Below, piece after piece: positions 33,041 to 39,855 of a DNA stretch of 41,009 bases. The stretch's first letter is position 1, and every line of letters starts with the position of its first letter. Below the pieces are notes generated by a model. The model did not search any database. It was not told the DNA's origin and saw only the letters and a list, made by a program, of their open reading frames with translations. The position numbers and the translations under genes were made by a program. Source of the stretch: Clostridiales bacterium (GTDB taxonomy: Bacteria > Bacillota > Clostridia > Christensenellales > Aristaeellaceae); contig JAHZHX010000010.1 in the NCBI GenBank assembly GCA_019420065.1, positions 1 through 41,009 of the forward strand, written 5' to 3'.

Positions 33041-34102
33041 ATGGAACGTACTGACAAGTTACTGGCCAGTCTGCCCGGCGATACGGCGGCGCTGATCCAT
33101 AATACATCCAATATTTTTTATCTGAGCGGTTATACCGGCGAGGGTTTGCTGCTGGTAGCGCCTGGCATCCGCGCGGTGATTACCGATTTTCGCTATGTTG
33201 AGGCAGCGCAGAAACAGTGCCCGGGCTTTACCGTGCATTCCATCCGCGCGGGCGTAAGCCATGTGCAGGTGGCGTATGAGCTGCTCCATGAGGCGGGCGT
33301 TAAGGATCTGGCTATTGAGGATAACGTCATTACCGTGCGCGAAATGCGCTCCATGGAAAAATGCATGCCCGGGATGAATTTCATTCCGATGGAGTACCGC
33401 GTGGAAAAGCTGCGCGAGGTCAAGGACGACGACGAGCTTTCCCGTATCGAACGGGCCTGCGATATTACCTGCCAGGCATTTGAATACATCTGCGGTTTTA
33501 TTGCGCCGGGGCGGAGCGAGCGCGAGGTGCAGCTGGCGCTGGACTACAAAATGCTGGCGCTGGGCGCGCAGGGGATGGCGTTCAGCACCATCGTTGCGGC
33601 AGGCGAAAACGGCTCTTTGCCGCATGCCGTGCCGGGCGATCGCGTGATAGAGCCGGGCGATATGGTCACAATGGATTTCGGCGCCAAGGTAGACGGCTAC
33701 TGCGCGGATATGACGCGCACGGTGGCCGTGGGCCAGCCTTCGGACAAGATGCGCAAGATTTATGATATTGTGCTGCGCGCGCAGGAAACGGCGCAGGCTG
33801 CGATTGCGCCCGGCAAGGTATGCCGCGATATCGACGAGATCGCCCGCGATATTATCAGCGAGGCGGGGTATGGCGAATGCTTTGGGCATAGCCTCGGCCA
33901 TGGCGTGGGCATTGATATTCATGAAGAACCGCGTCTCTCTTCCCGCTGCGAAACGCTGCTGGTTCCCGGCCATGTGGTAACGGTGGAACCGGGCATTTAT
34001 GTGCCGGGCCTGGGCGGCGTGCGTATTGAGAACAGCTGCGTTGTGACAGAGACTGGCGTTCGCGCCCTGTGCGGTGCATCCAAGGAACTGCGCATTCTGT
34101 AA
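33041..34102 (+). CDS. M24 family Xaa-Pro aminopeptidase
   Basis: Releases N-terminal residues ahead of proline. 353 residues with a creatinase-like N-terminal domain (1-125) and pita-bread catalytic domain. Metal ligands appear in order: TMDFGAKVDGYCADMTRTV (two Asp), GHSLGHGVGIDIHE (His), TVEPGIYVPG (Glu) and GVRIENSCVV (Glu). It lies just ahead of efp, a very common pairing in Bacillota. Confidence 0.92.
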   Translation: MERTDKLLASLPGDTAALIHNTSNIFYLSGYTGEGLLLVAPGIRAVITDFRYVEAAQKQCPGFTVHSIRAGVSHVQVAYELLHEAGVKDLAIEDNVITVREMRSMEKCMPGMNFIPMEYRVEKLREVKDDDELSRIERACDITCQAFEYICGFIAPGRSEREVQLALDYKMLALGAQGMAFSTIVAAGENGSLPHAVPGDRVIEPGDMVTMDFGAKVDGYCADMTRTVAVGQPSDKMRKIYDIVLRAQETAQAAIAPGKVCRDIDEIARDIISEAGYGECFGHSLGHGVGIDIHEEPRLSSRCETLLVPGHVVTVEPGIYVPGLGGVRIENSCVVTETGVRALCGASKELRIL

Positions 34103-34152
34103 TGCCGCATCCTTTTGCAACATAAACACATAAAAGATGGAGGAATGAACCG

Positions 34153-34710
34153 ATGATTACTGCTGGCGATTTCAAAAAAGGCATTACTGTGGAATGGGAC
34201 GGCGGCGTCTGGACGATCGTTGATTTCCAGCATGTTAAGCCCGGCAAGGGCGCCGCTTTTGTGCGCACCAAGATCAAGAACATTATGACCGGTGCCGTGG
34301 TGGAGCGCTCTTTCAACCCCACGGACAAAATGCCCAAGGCGGTCATTGAGACCAAGGAGATGGAATATCTCTATAACGATGGCGAGCTGTATTACTTCAT
34401 GGATCCTGAAACCTATGAGCAGATGCCCCTCAACCATAGCCAGGTGGAGGAAGCCATCCAGTTCGTAAAGGAAAACACCAATGTGACCATCCGCTACTTC
34501 AAGGGCAGCGCCTTCTCCGTGGAAGCGCCCAACTTTGTGGAGCTGGAGGTCACTCAGACCGAGCCTGGCTTCAAGGGTGATACCGCGACCAACAACTTCA
34601 AGCCCGCGACCGTTGAAACCGGTTACGAGCTGCAGGTGCCGCTGTTCATCAACATTGGCGACAAGATCAAGATTGATACCCGTTCGGGCGAGTATCTGTC
34701 CAGAGCGTAA
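34153..34710 (+). CDS. efp: Translation elongation factor P
   Basis: Relieves ribosome stalling at polyproline. 185 residues in three beta-barrel domains. The tip of domain I is HVKPGKGAAFVRTK; the modifiable lysine would be K32. The C-terminal signature GDKIKIDTRSGEYLSRA is present. Ribosome site GGAGG lies 9 bases upstream. No lysyl-modification genes (epmA/B) are nearby, as expected for this phylum. Its likely clients in this window include the proline-rich IF-2 N-terminus. Confidence 0.96.
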   Translation: MITAGDFKKGITVEWDGGVWTIVDFQHVKPGKGAAFVRTKIKNIMTGAVVERSFNPTDKMPKAVIETKEMEYLYNDGELYYFMDPETYEQMPLNHSQVEEAIQFVKENTNVTIRYFKGSAFSVEAPNFVELEVTQTEPGFKGDTATNNFKPATVETGYELQVPLFINIGDKIKIDTRSGEYLSRA

Positions 34711-34730
34711 GCCGCAATAAGGAGAGAAGA

Positions 34731-35198
34731 ATGAGCAATATCAATGACCGCGTAGCGTACCTGAAGGGCCTGGCGGAGGGCATGAAGCTTAGCGATGAGA
34801 CCAACGAGGGGAAGCTGCTGCTGAAGATGCTGGACGTGCTGGAGGAAATGGCCGAGGAAATGACCTCTCTGCGCGCCGATCATGATGAACTGGACGAGTA
34901 CGTTGAAAGCATTGACGACGATCTGGCCGATATGGAAGAGTACCTCTTTGATGACGATGAAGAAGAGGGCTGCGGCGGCTGCAGCGGCTGCTGCGGTGAC
35001 GATGACGATGATGAAAACGAAGAAGAAGGGGACGACGATGACGATCAGGTCGTCGCCTATTCCTGCCCGCATTGCGGCAATGAGGTGACCTTTGAAATCG
35101 ACGGCTTCGATTTTGAGGAAGATAACCTTTGCCCCGCCTGCGGAAAGCCGCTTTTTCCCACCGATGGGGAAGAAGACGGGGATTCTGACGAAGAATAA
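34731..35198 (+). CDS. CD1247-type acidic zinc-ribbon protein
   Basis: 155 residues. The N-terminal ~70 residues (NDRVAYLKGLAEGMKLSDETNEGKLL...) form a helical coiled-coil-like domain that matches the CD1247 N-terminal family of Clostridia. A cysteine cluster (GCGGCSGCCG at ~80-89) follows, then a run of Asp/Glu, and a C-terminal zinc ribbon with CPHC and CPAC. Starts after AAGGAG, 20 bases behind efp, so in the same unit. Function unknown. Confidence 0.75.
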   Translation: MSNINDRVAYLKGLAEGMKLSDETNEGKLLLKMLDVLEEMAEEMTSLRADHDELDEYVESIDDDLADMEEYLFDDDEEEGCGGCSGCCGDDDDDENEEEGDDDDDQVVAYSCPHCGNEVTFEIDGFDFEEDNLCPACGKPLFPTDGEEDGDSDEE

Positions 35199-35212
35199 AC
35201 CCTAAGGCATTC

Positions 35213-35241
35213 AAAGGCCGTCCTGAGCGGGATGGCCTTTT
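35213..35241 (+). terminator. Rho-independent terminator after the CD1247-type gene
   Basis: AAAGGCC-G-TCC pairs with GGA-T-GGCCTTT around the loop TGAGCG; the run of T at 35238-35241 is short. The ribosome site of the next gene begins 10 bases later, so some readthrough is likely. Confidence 0.65.
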
Positions 35242-35260
35242 GCCGTATAAAGGAGCAGCG

Positions 35261-36016
35261 ATGGACATTCGTCATGAAAATGCCCGCCCCTTTTATCTGC
35301 CGGGCGGGGAGCATGCCGTGCTGCTGACGCATGGCTTTACCGGCACGCCTGCGCATATGCGTCCGCTGGGGGAACGTCTGCATCAGGCGGGCTTTACCGT
35401 GCAGGGAATTCTGCTGCCAGGACATGGCACGCAGATTGCCGACATGCGCAAAAGTGATTGGCAGCAATGGCTGAAGGCTGAACTGGATGCAGTGCATCAG
35501 CTCAAAGAGCGCTATGGCAAGGTATCGGTGGCTGGGTTGTCCATGGGCGGGGATCTGTCTTTGATCGCGGCTGAACAAATGGAGGTTGCTGCCTGCATTG
35601 CGATTTCCGCTCCCATGAAAACGCAGGCGAAGTTTACTTCTTTGGCCAGGCCCTTGTCACTTTTTAAGCCGGAGCTGCAATGGAAGCGCGGCGCGGGCAA
35701 GCGCCATGACCTGCTGCGGGAATACAATATCGGCTATACCGGCTTCCCCACGGCCAGGGTATATGACCTGAATTATTTGATGCATTTGGCGCGCCGGAAT
35801 CTGTACAGCGTGACCTGTCCCTTGATGGTGGTGCAGAGCCATGACGACCATACAATCAGCGCCGACAGCGCGCAGATCATCTATGATGGCGCGGCCAGCG
35901 GGCAAAAAGAAATGCTGTGGCTGGACGGCGTGCCGCATGTCTGTACCATTTCCTGTGAGCTGGAGCATATTGCGGAGCGTATGATTGCGTTTTTGCGCCG
36001 GGCGGAGAACACATGA
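35261..36016 (+). CDS. Alpha/beta hydrolase, carboxylesterase / monoacylglycerol lipase type
   Basis: 251 residues with the esterase fold. HGFTGTPAHMRPLG provides the oxyanion loop, the nucleophile Ser is in VAGLSMGGDLSL, the acid is in VQSHDDHTIS and the histidine in GVPHVCTIS. This is the Est30/YvaK-like carboxylesterase family. ATG 35261 with AGGAG 5 bases upstream is used; an ATG 21 bases earlier lies in the terminator. Physiological substrate unknown. Confidence 0.87.
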   Translation: MDIRHENARPFYLPGGEHAVLLTHGFTGTPAHMRPLGERLHQAGFTVQGILLPGHGTQIADMRKSDWQQWLKAELDAVHQLKERYGKVSVAGLSMGGDLSLIAAEQMEVAACIAISAPMKTQAKFTSLARPLSLFKPELQWKRGAGKRHDLLREYNIGYTGFPTARVYDLNYLMHLARRNLYSVTCPLMVVQSHDDHTISADSAQIIYDGAASGQKEMLWLDGVPHVCTISCELEHIAERMIAFLRRAENT

Positions 36017-36300
36017 GCCGTATGCGGCATAGCATGAACCAGGTAAGGGAGGGGAGTGCGGTGCGGTTGACGGATACAATGAAACCGGCCATGGAATGGG
36101 CGGAGGCGGCTATGCTGCCGGCGCGGGTGCGGACCATATCGGGCGGCGCGGCGCTGAAGGCTTTGCCGGATACGGCCTTGGCCTGCGGCGAAGCGATTAC
36201 CGAACCGCTTGATGCGAAAGTACCCGCTGCGGCGGCTGCGCCGGTCATGGCGAAGCGAACGCTGCAGCGGGCTGCGTATCGGCAAATCAGACATTTTTAA
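36013..36300 (+). CDS. Small hypothetical protein
   Basis: 95 codons, starting with an ATGA overlap at the end of the esterase gene. Rich in Ala with high G/C in third codon positions like the real genes around it, but no motif, signal or membrane segment is recognised. The opposite strand is also open here, so it may not be a gene. Confidence 0.35.
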   Translation: MSRMRHSMNQVREGSAVRLTDTMKPAMEWAEAAMLPARVRTISGGAALKALPDTALACGEAITEPLDAKVPAAAAAPVMAKRTLQRAAYRQIRHF

Positions 36301-36306
36301 GGGTTA

Positions 36307-37026
36307 TCAACGGGCAAAGAGCTGCGTGACATAGACAAAGCCGTTGTCGTCATAGCATACGCCAACGCCAACGCGCGTCCAATGGGAGCCCAGGATATTG
36401 GCGCGGTGGCCGCTGCTGCTCATGAAAGCCGCCTGCGATTTTTCCACGGTTGAATGATGGGCGATGTTTTCGCCAACCCCTTTATAAGCATAGCCAAAGT
36501 ATGTCAGCATCTCGGAGGCGCTGCCATAGGTAGGGGAAACATGGGCAAAATAATTGTTGTTTTTCATGTCGCAGGATTTGACGCGGGCAATGGCGCAAAG
36601 CTCCTCATCCAGGGTCAGGGCAGACAGGCCGTTGGCCACGCGGTCGGCATTAAGAAGATTCCATGCAGAATACTCTTGCGCAGAAACGGAAAGCGTAGTA
36701 TAATCCCCAACGTTGCCGGATGTTGACGGCGTTGCAGTCGGAGACGGCTGTTTGGTCGGCGTCGGCTGCGCGGTCGGCCCAGGCGCGGGCGTTGCCGTGG
36801 GAACGGCAGGCTTTGCCGTAGGCGCGGCAGGCGTTGGCGTGCTTTGCGCGCAGGAACCGTTGCATTCCGCGTCCCCGCATTGCGCGCAGGGCTTGCAGGT
36901 GGTTTGATTGCGATATGGCCAGCCGCTGAAGCCGAATTGGGACGCCGGAGCGCCCTCTGCAAACGCTGAAAGCGTCAGCAGGGAGAGAAGCAGGGATAGG
37001 GTAATAAACCTTTTCAACTGATTCAT
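36307..37026 (-). CDS. Secreted CAP/SCP-domain protein with Pro/Thr linker
   Basis: 239 residues. A signal peptide (MNQLKR, hydrophobic core, cleavage near AFA) precedes a short cysteine-rich part (CKPCAQCGDAECNGSC). A Pro/Thr/Ala linker (~62-105) follows, then a CAP domain of about 125 residues: LLNADRVANGLSAL, NNYFAHVSPTYGSASEM, GENIAHH, AFMSSSGHRANIL and HWTRVGVGV, with the His/Glu residues typical of bacterial CAP proteins. Relatives such as SafA-linked YkwD occur in spore formers. GGAGG lies 8 bases before the start. Ligand or role unknown. Confidence 0.87.
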   Translation of the reverse strand: MNQLKRFITLSLLLSLLTLSAFAEGAPASQFGFSGWPYRNQTTCKPCAQCGDAECNGSCAQSTPTPAAPTAKPAVPTATPAPGPTAQPTPTKQPSPTATPSTSGNVGDYTTLSVSAQEYSAWNLLNADRVANGLSALTLDEELCAIARVKSCDMKNNNYFAHVSPTYGSASEMLTYFGYAYKGVGENIAHHSTVEKSQAAFMSSSGHRANILGSHWTRVGVGVCYDDNGFVYVTQLFAR

Positions 37027-37036
37027 GAAGTACCTC

Positions 37037-37090
37037 CGTATATGTTTTGTGCTGATTACGATACCGCAATAAAAGCGTAAAACATATGCG
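37037..37090. repeat. Inverted repeat between divergent genes, possible operator
   Basis: CGTATATGTTTT (37037-37048) and AAAACATATGCG (37079-37090) are inverted copies with 11 of 12 matches, 30 bases apart. They lie between the start of the CAP-domain gene and the divergent zinc-ribbon gene; the first copy directly precedes the ribosome site of the CAP gene. Confidence 0.45.
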
Positions 37091-37163
37091 AAGAACTGTC
37101 AATTTGCTTTGCCAAAGGTTTGCCATGGAAAATTCAGGAAGAGAAAATGGAGGATTGTCGTAT

Positions 37164-37568
37164 ATGACGCTTACGAAGTGTCCACGCTGCGAACTGAACT
37201 ACATCACGGATGGAGAAAAATACTGCAAGATCTGCCGCCTGGAAATGAAGGGGGAGCCTGTGCGCAACGAGATCGAAATGTGTACAATGTGCGGCGAGCA
37301 CCCCGCCATGCCGGGCAAGGACGTTTGCCTGTTCTGCATGAAGGAAATGAGCGGTGTGAATACCGAAACGGAGAACGATGATCTGATTGCCCCGGGTGAG
37401 GCCAATATTGGGATCGATCCGATCAGCACGATGGATGAGATTATTCCCGAAACCGAGGACGATGAGAACGGCGCGATGTCGCTTGAGGTGCTCGGCGAGG
37501 AAGAGGACGATGACGACGATCTTGACGACGACAGCGACGATGGCATGGGCGGTCGTTATAAAAAATGA
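37164..37568 (+). CDS. Zinc-ribbon protein with acidic tail, unknown function
   Basis: 134 residues. The first half holds four CxxC pairs (KCPRC, YCKIC, MCTMC, CLFC), suggesting two structural zinc sites. The second half is acidic and ends in a run of Asp/Glu (~108-125) then GGRYKK. ATG 37164 is used: GGAGG lies 10 bases upstream, and the earlier ATG at 37086 has none. It overlaps the following phosphoesterase by ATGA. I recognise no named family. Confidence 0.7.
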   Translation: MTLTKCPRCELNYITDGEKYCKICRLEMKGEPVRNEIEMCTMCGEHPAMPGKDVCLFCMKEMSGVNTETENDDLIAPGEANIGIDPISTMDEIIPETEDDENGAMSLEVLGEEEDDDDDLDDDSDDGMGGRYKK

Positions 37569-38281
37569 CGATATTTGCCATTGGGGATCTGCATTTGCCG
37601 GGCGGCGATGATAAAAGCATGGCTGTGTTTGGCGCGCATTGGCAGGGGCATTGGGACAAAATTGCTTCTGACTGGCGCGACCGTGTGCAGGAACAGGACG
37701 TTGTGCTGATCCCCGGCGATATCAGCTGGGCAATGCAGCTTGAAAATGCATTGCCGGATCTTCGTCAGATCGGCGCATTGCCTGGACGGAAAATCCTGCT
37801 GCGCGGCAACCATGATTATTGGTGGGGATCGATTACGCGGGTCCGCGAAGCGCTTCCGGCTGGGATGTATGCGCTGCAAAATGACGCCATGGAAATGGAT
37901 GGCATAACGTTTTGCGGATCGCGCGGGTGGACGAAGCCGCAGAGCGAGGAAGCGGGCGAAGACGCACGGCTGTATGCGCGCGAGCTGCTGCGGCTGCGGC
38001 TGTCTTTGGAGCAGGCGAGGCGGCTGAGTCCGCAAGGGCTGCTTATTGCCATGACGCACTTTCCCCCGGTCGGGGAGAGCGGCAAGCGCACGCCGGTGAG
38101 CGATATGATGCGCGAATTTGGAGTCGATCACGTGGTTTACGGCCATTTGCATGGCGCTTCCCTGAAGTCGGCGTTTACGGGAGTATTGGATGGCGTTCGC
38201 TATCATTTCGTCGCTTGCGACGGATTGGACTTCCGCATGTATTGCGTATGTGAAAATGTGGAGCCTGAATCCAATAAATGA
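37565..38281 (+). CDS. Calcineurin-like metallophosphoesterase
   Basis: 238 residues. All metal motifs are visible: IGDLHLPGG (D7, H9), IPGDISWAM, LLRGNHDYWWG, MTHFPP and VVYGHLHGA. This is the YkuE/Cthe-like group often annotated only as phosphohydrolase. It is translationally coupled to the zinc-ribbon gene. A double terminator follows. Substrate unknown. Confidence 0.88.
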   Translation: MTIFAIGDLHLPGGDDKSMAVFGAHWQGHWDKIASDWRDRVQEQDVVLIPGDISWAMQLENALPDLRQIGALPGRKILLRGNHDYWWGSITRVREALPAGMYALQNDAMEMDGITFCGSRGWTKPQSEEAGEDARLYARELLRLRLSLEQARRLSPQGLLIAMTHFPPVGESGKRTPVSDMMREFGVDHVVYGHLHGASLKSAFTGVLDGVRYHFVACDGLDFRMYCVCENVEPESNK

Positions 38282-38309
38282 AAATATGTTCCCAAATTTG
38301 TGGGGATTG

Positions 38310-38333
38310 AAGCAGTCGAAAGGCTGCTTTTTT
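38310..38333 (+). terminator. Rho-independent terminator 1 after the phosphoesterase
   Basis: AAGCAG pairs with CTGCTT around TCGAAAGG, followed by a T run ending at 38333. Confidence 0.7.
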
Positions 38334-38369
38334 GCGTATAAATGGAAAAACAATCCCTAAAAGGGGAGA

Positions 38370-38406
38370 CGGGACGCTGAAAACGGCTTCAGCGCCCTGT
38401 TTTTTT
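38370..38406 (+). terminator. Rho-independent terminator 2
   Basis: CGGG-A-CGCTGAA pairs with TTCAGCG-C-CCTG around AACGGC, followed by seven T. A strong terminator that shields the mraZ operon. Confidence 0.82.
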
Positions 38407-38650
38407 GCAAAAATGAGATGAAAAGAGGGATGATGCCAAAGAAAAATTAAGTTTTTATGAATATAAAAAATATCTATTTTTGCTAAAATTAAGTAATAAA
38501 TAATATATAAATTGCATATATATTTCTATGCAATTTGAAAAATATGGAAATAATTTTGCGAAAATTCCAGACTTATGCGAACATGCATTCCTGAAATAAA
38601 AAGAATATTTCGAAATTGTAACAAATTTTTAAGCCAAAGGATTTTCGGTA
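38407..38650. other. AT-rich non-coding stretch upstream of mraZ, with an inverted repeat
   Basis: About 240 bases, far richer in A/T than the rest of the window. No ORF with a ribosome site was found. It contains AAATTGCATA (38509-38518) and TATGCAATTT (38527-38536), a perfect 10-base inverted repeat with an 8-base loop. It may act as an UP-element-like region or bind a regulator; nothing proves it. Confidence 0.5.
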
Positions 38651-38653
38651 GAG

Positions 38654-38682
38654 TTGACAAGAAATCAAATGTGGTTGATAAT
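38654..38682 (+). promoter_or_regulatory. Promoter of the mraZ (dcw) operon
   Basis: Consensus TTGACA (38654-38659), 17-base spacer, GATAAT (38677-38682), 46 bases ahead of the mraZ GTG. The AT-rich region lies directly upstream. Confidence 0.82.
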
Positions 38683-38698
38683 GGTGGTCGTAGGGCAG

Positions 38699-38718
38699 AA
38701 AGTGCCACAAAGTGGAGG
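38699..38718 (+). promoter_or_regulatory. MraZ-box-like direct repeats overlapping the ribosome site
   Basis: AAAGTGCCAC and AAAGTGGAGG are adjacent 10-base units, each starting AAAGTG (38699 and 38709). AAAGTG repeats with about this spacing are reported as MraZ binding sites in Mollicutes. The second unit contains the mraZ ribosome site GGAGG (38714-38718), so binding by MraZ to this DNA would lie just downstream of the transcription start and could repress the operon. Confidence 0.55.
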
Positions 38719-38727
38719 AATAAGGCG

Positions 38728-39267
38728 GTGAGCAGTGTGGAGGATGAAAACAGGGGGGCGTTAAGCCCGGCGCAGGCTGCGCTGCTCGAAAAGCATAAGC
38801 ATCAGATAGGCGGCGGTTTTCATGGCGATTACGTGCATGGACTGGATGCCAAAGGACGCATGATCGTTCCTTCAAACTTCCGTTCGTCGCTGGGAGAGAA
38901 ATTTTATATTTGTATGGCGCCTGATTTTCGGGCTATTGCCATCTATCCCAAAATCGAATGGCAGCTGGAATACTGCTTTCTGCTGGAGCTTAGGGAAAAG
39001 GACATGAGAATGGAACGGGTAATCAACCTGTTTACCAAATATACCTATGACGATTGCGAGTGCGACGCCCAGGGCAGGATCCTTTTGCCTCAAAAACTGC
39101 GCGCGCGTTTTTTGCAGGATGCACGGGACGTGGAGGTAAGCGGCGCTGGTACGCATATCCGCGTGGAGCGGGCGGAAGATGCACAGAAGGAAGAGGAGCT
39201 CTTCAGAGAAGAAATCCCCGACGTACTGGCATTTGAAGCGGAAATTAAGTCCAGACGCAGCGATTGA
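38728..39267 (+). CDS. mraZ: Transcriptional regulator / division protein MraZ, with N-terminal extension
   Basis: DNA-binding regulator of the division and cell wall cluster. 179 residues. Two copies of the DxxxR signature are visible: LDAKGRMIVP and CDAQGRILLP. The family's usual start (MF.GEY.HTLDAKGR) corresponds here to GFHGDYVHGLDAKGR near residue 32, so about 30 residues are added in front. GTG 38728 is chosen because GGAGG lies 9 bases upstream; an in-frame ATG at 38575 lies before the promoter. Total length is above the usual ~143. The rsmH gene normally following is absent. Confidence 0.9.
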   Translation: MSSVEDENRGALSPAQAALLEKHKHQIGGGFHGDYVHGLDAKGRMIVPSNFRSSLGEKFYICMAPDFRAIAIYPKIEWQLEYCFLLELREKDMRMERVINLFTKYTYDDCECDAQGRILLPQKLRARFLQDARDVEVSGAGTHIRVERAEDAQKEEELFREEIPDVLAFEAEIKSRRSD

Positions 39268-39302
39268 GGTTCTATTTTATAGGGTAAGGAGGATACACTG
39301 AT

Positions 39303-39821
39303 ATGTCGCTGGCGAGAAGTCAGAATATGACCTATGCCGCGGCGGGCCGACAGCCCCGCTCGTTTGAGAAAATGCACGTACACAGCCATGTGCATGTACC
39401 AAACGCCGAGGCCTGCGAGGATACTGCTGCGCGCCCGGTTTTTACCGCGCCGCCGCAGGCGCAGCGCAAACGCCGTGAGGTCACCCTGTCCATGGGAACA
39501 ACGCTGGTGCTGACGGTACTGGCGGTGGCGGCCGTGGCGGTCTGCTACATTTCGGCGCGGGTGGATTACACCCATTACAATAAGCAGCGCCAGGAACTGC
39601 TCAATGAGATGCAGGCGGCGCAGCGGGAAATCATTGTACTGAAAGAAGAGGTAGCCAAGGCGCGCGAATCGTCCAATATTTGTTATCAGGCGGCGCAGCG
39701 CTTGGGCATGGTATCCAGCCAGGGCATGGAAATGATTGAAATCTATGCGCCCGATACCCGGCCTGACAATGCGGATTTCTCCCTCTCCGCTGGCAGTGCC
39801 GTAGCCTCGCTTTATCCGTGA
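39303..39821 (+). CDS. ftsL: FtsL-like septum protein
   Basis: 172 residues. A long basic/polar cytoplasmic N-terminus (~60) precedes one membrane helix (~62-84, LSMGTTLVLTVLAVAAVAVCYI) and a coiled coil (~90-120) with AQREIIVLKEEVAKARE; then CYQAAQRLGMVSSQGMEMIEI, the short block found in FtsL/DivIC family proteins. It sits between mraZ and a class B PBP, the ftsL position. GGAGG lies 11 bases upstream of the ATG. FtsL is poorly conserved, so the call rests on topology and position. Confidence 0.75.
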   Translation: MSLARSQNMTYAAAGRQPRSFEKMHVHSHVHVPNAEACEDTAARPVFTAPPQAQRKRREVTLSMGTTLVLTVLAVAAVAVCYISARVDYTHYNKQRQELLNEMQAAQREIIVLKEEVAKARESSNICYQAAQRLGMVSSQGMEMIEIYAPDTRPDNADFSLSAGSAVASLYP

Positions 39822-39855
39822 GGCGGCGGGCGCGGTGCAATGAGGGGGAGAATGC

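Noticed and set aside
38575..38727. Longer mraZ reading from ATG 38575
   Set aside because: This start lies upstream of the consensus promoter at 38654-38682 and has no ribosome site.
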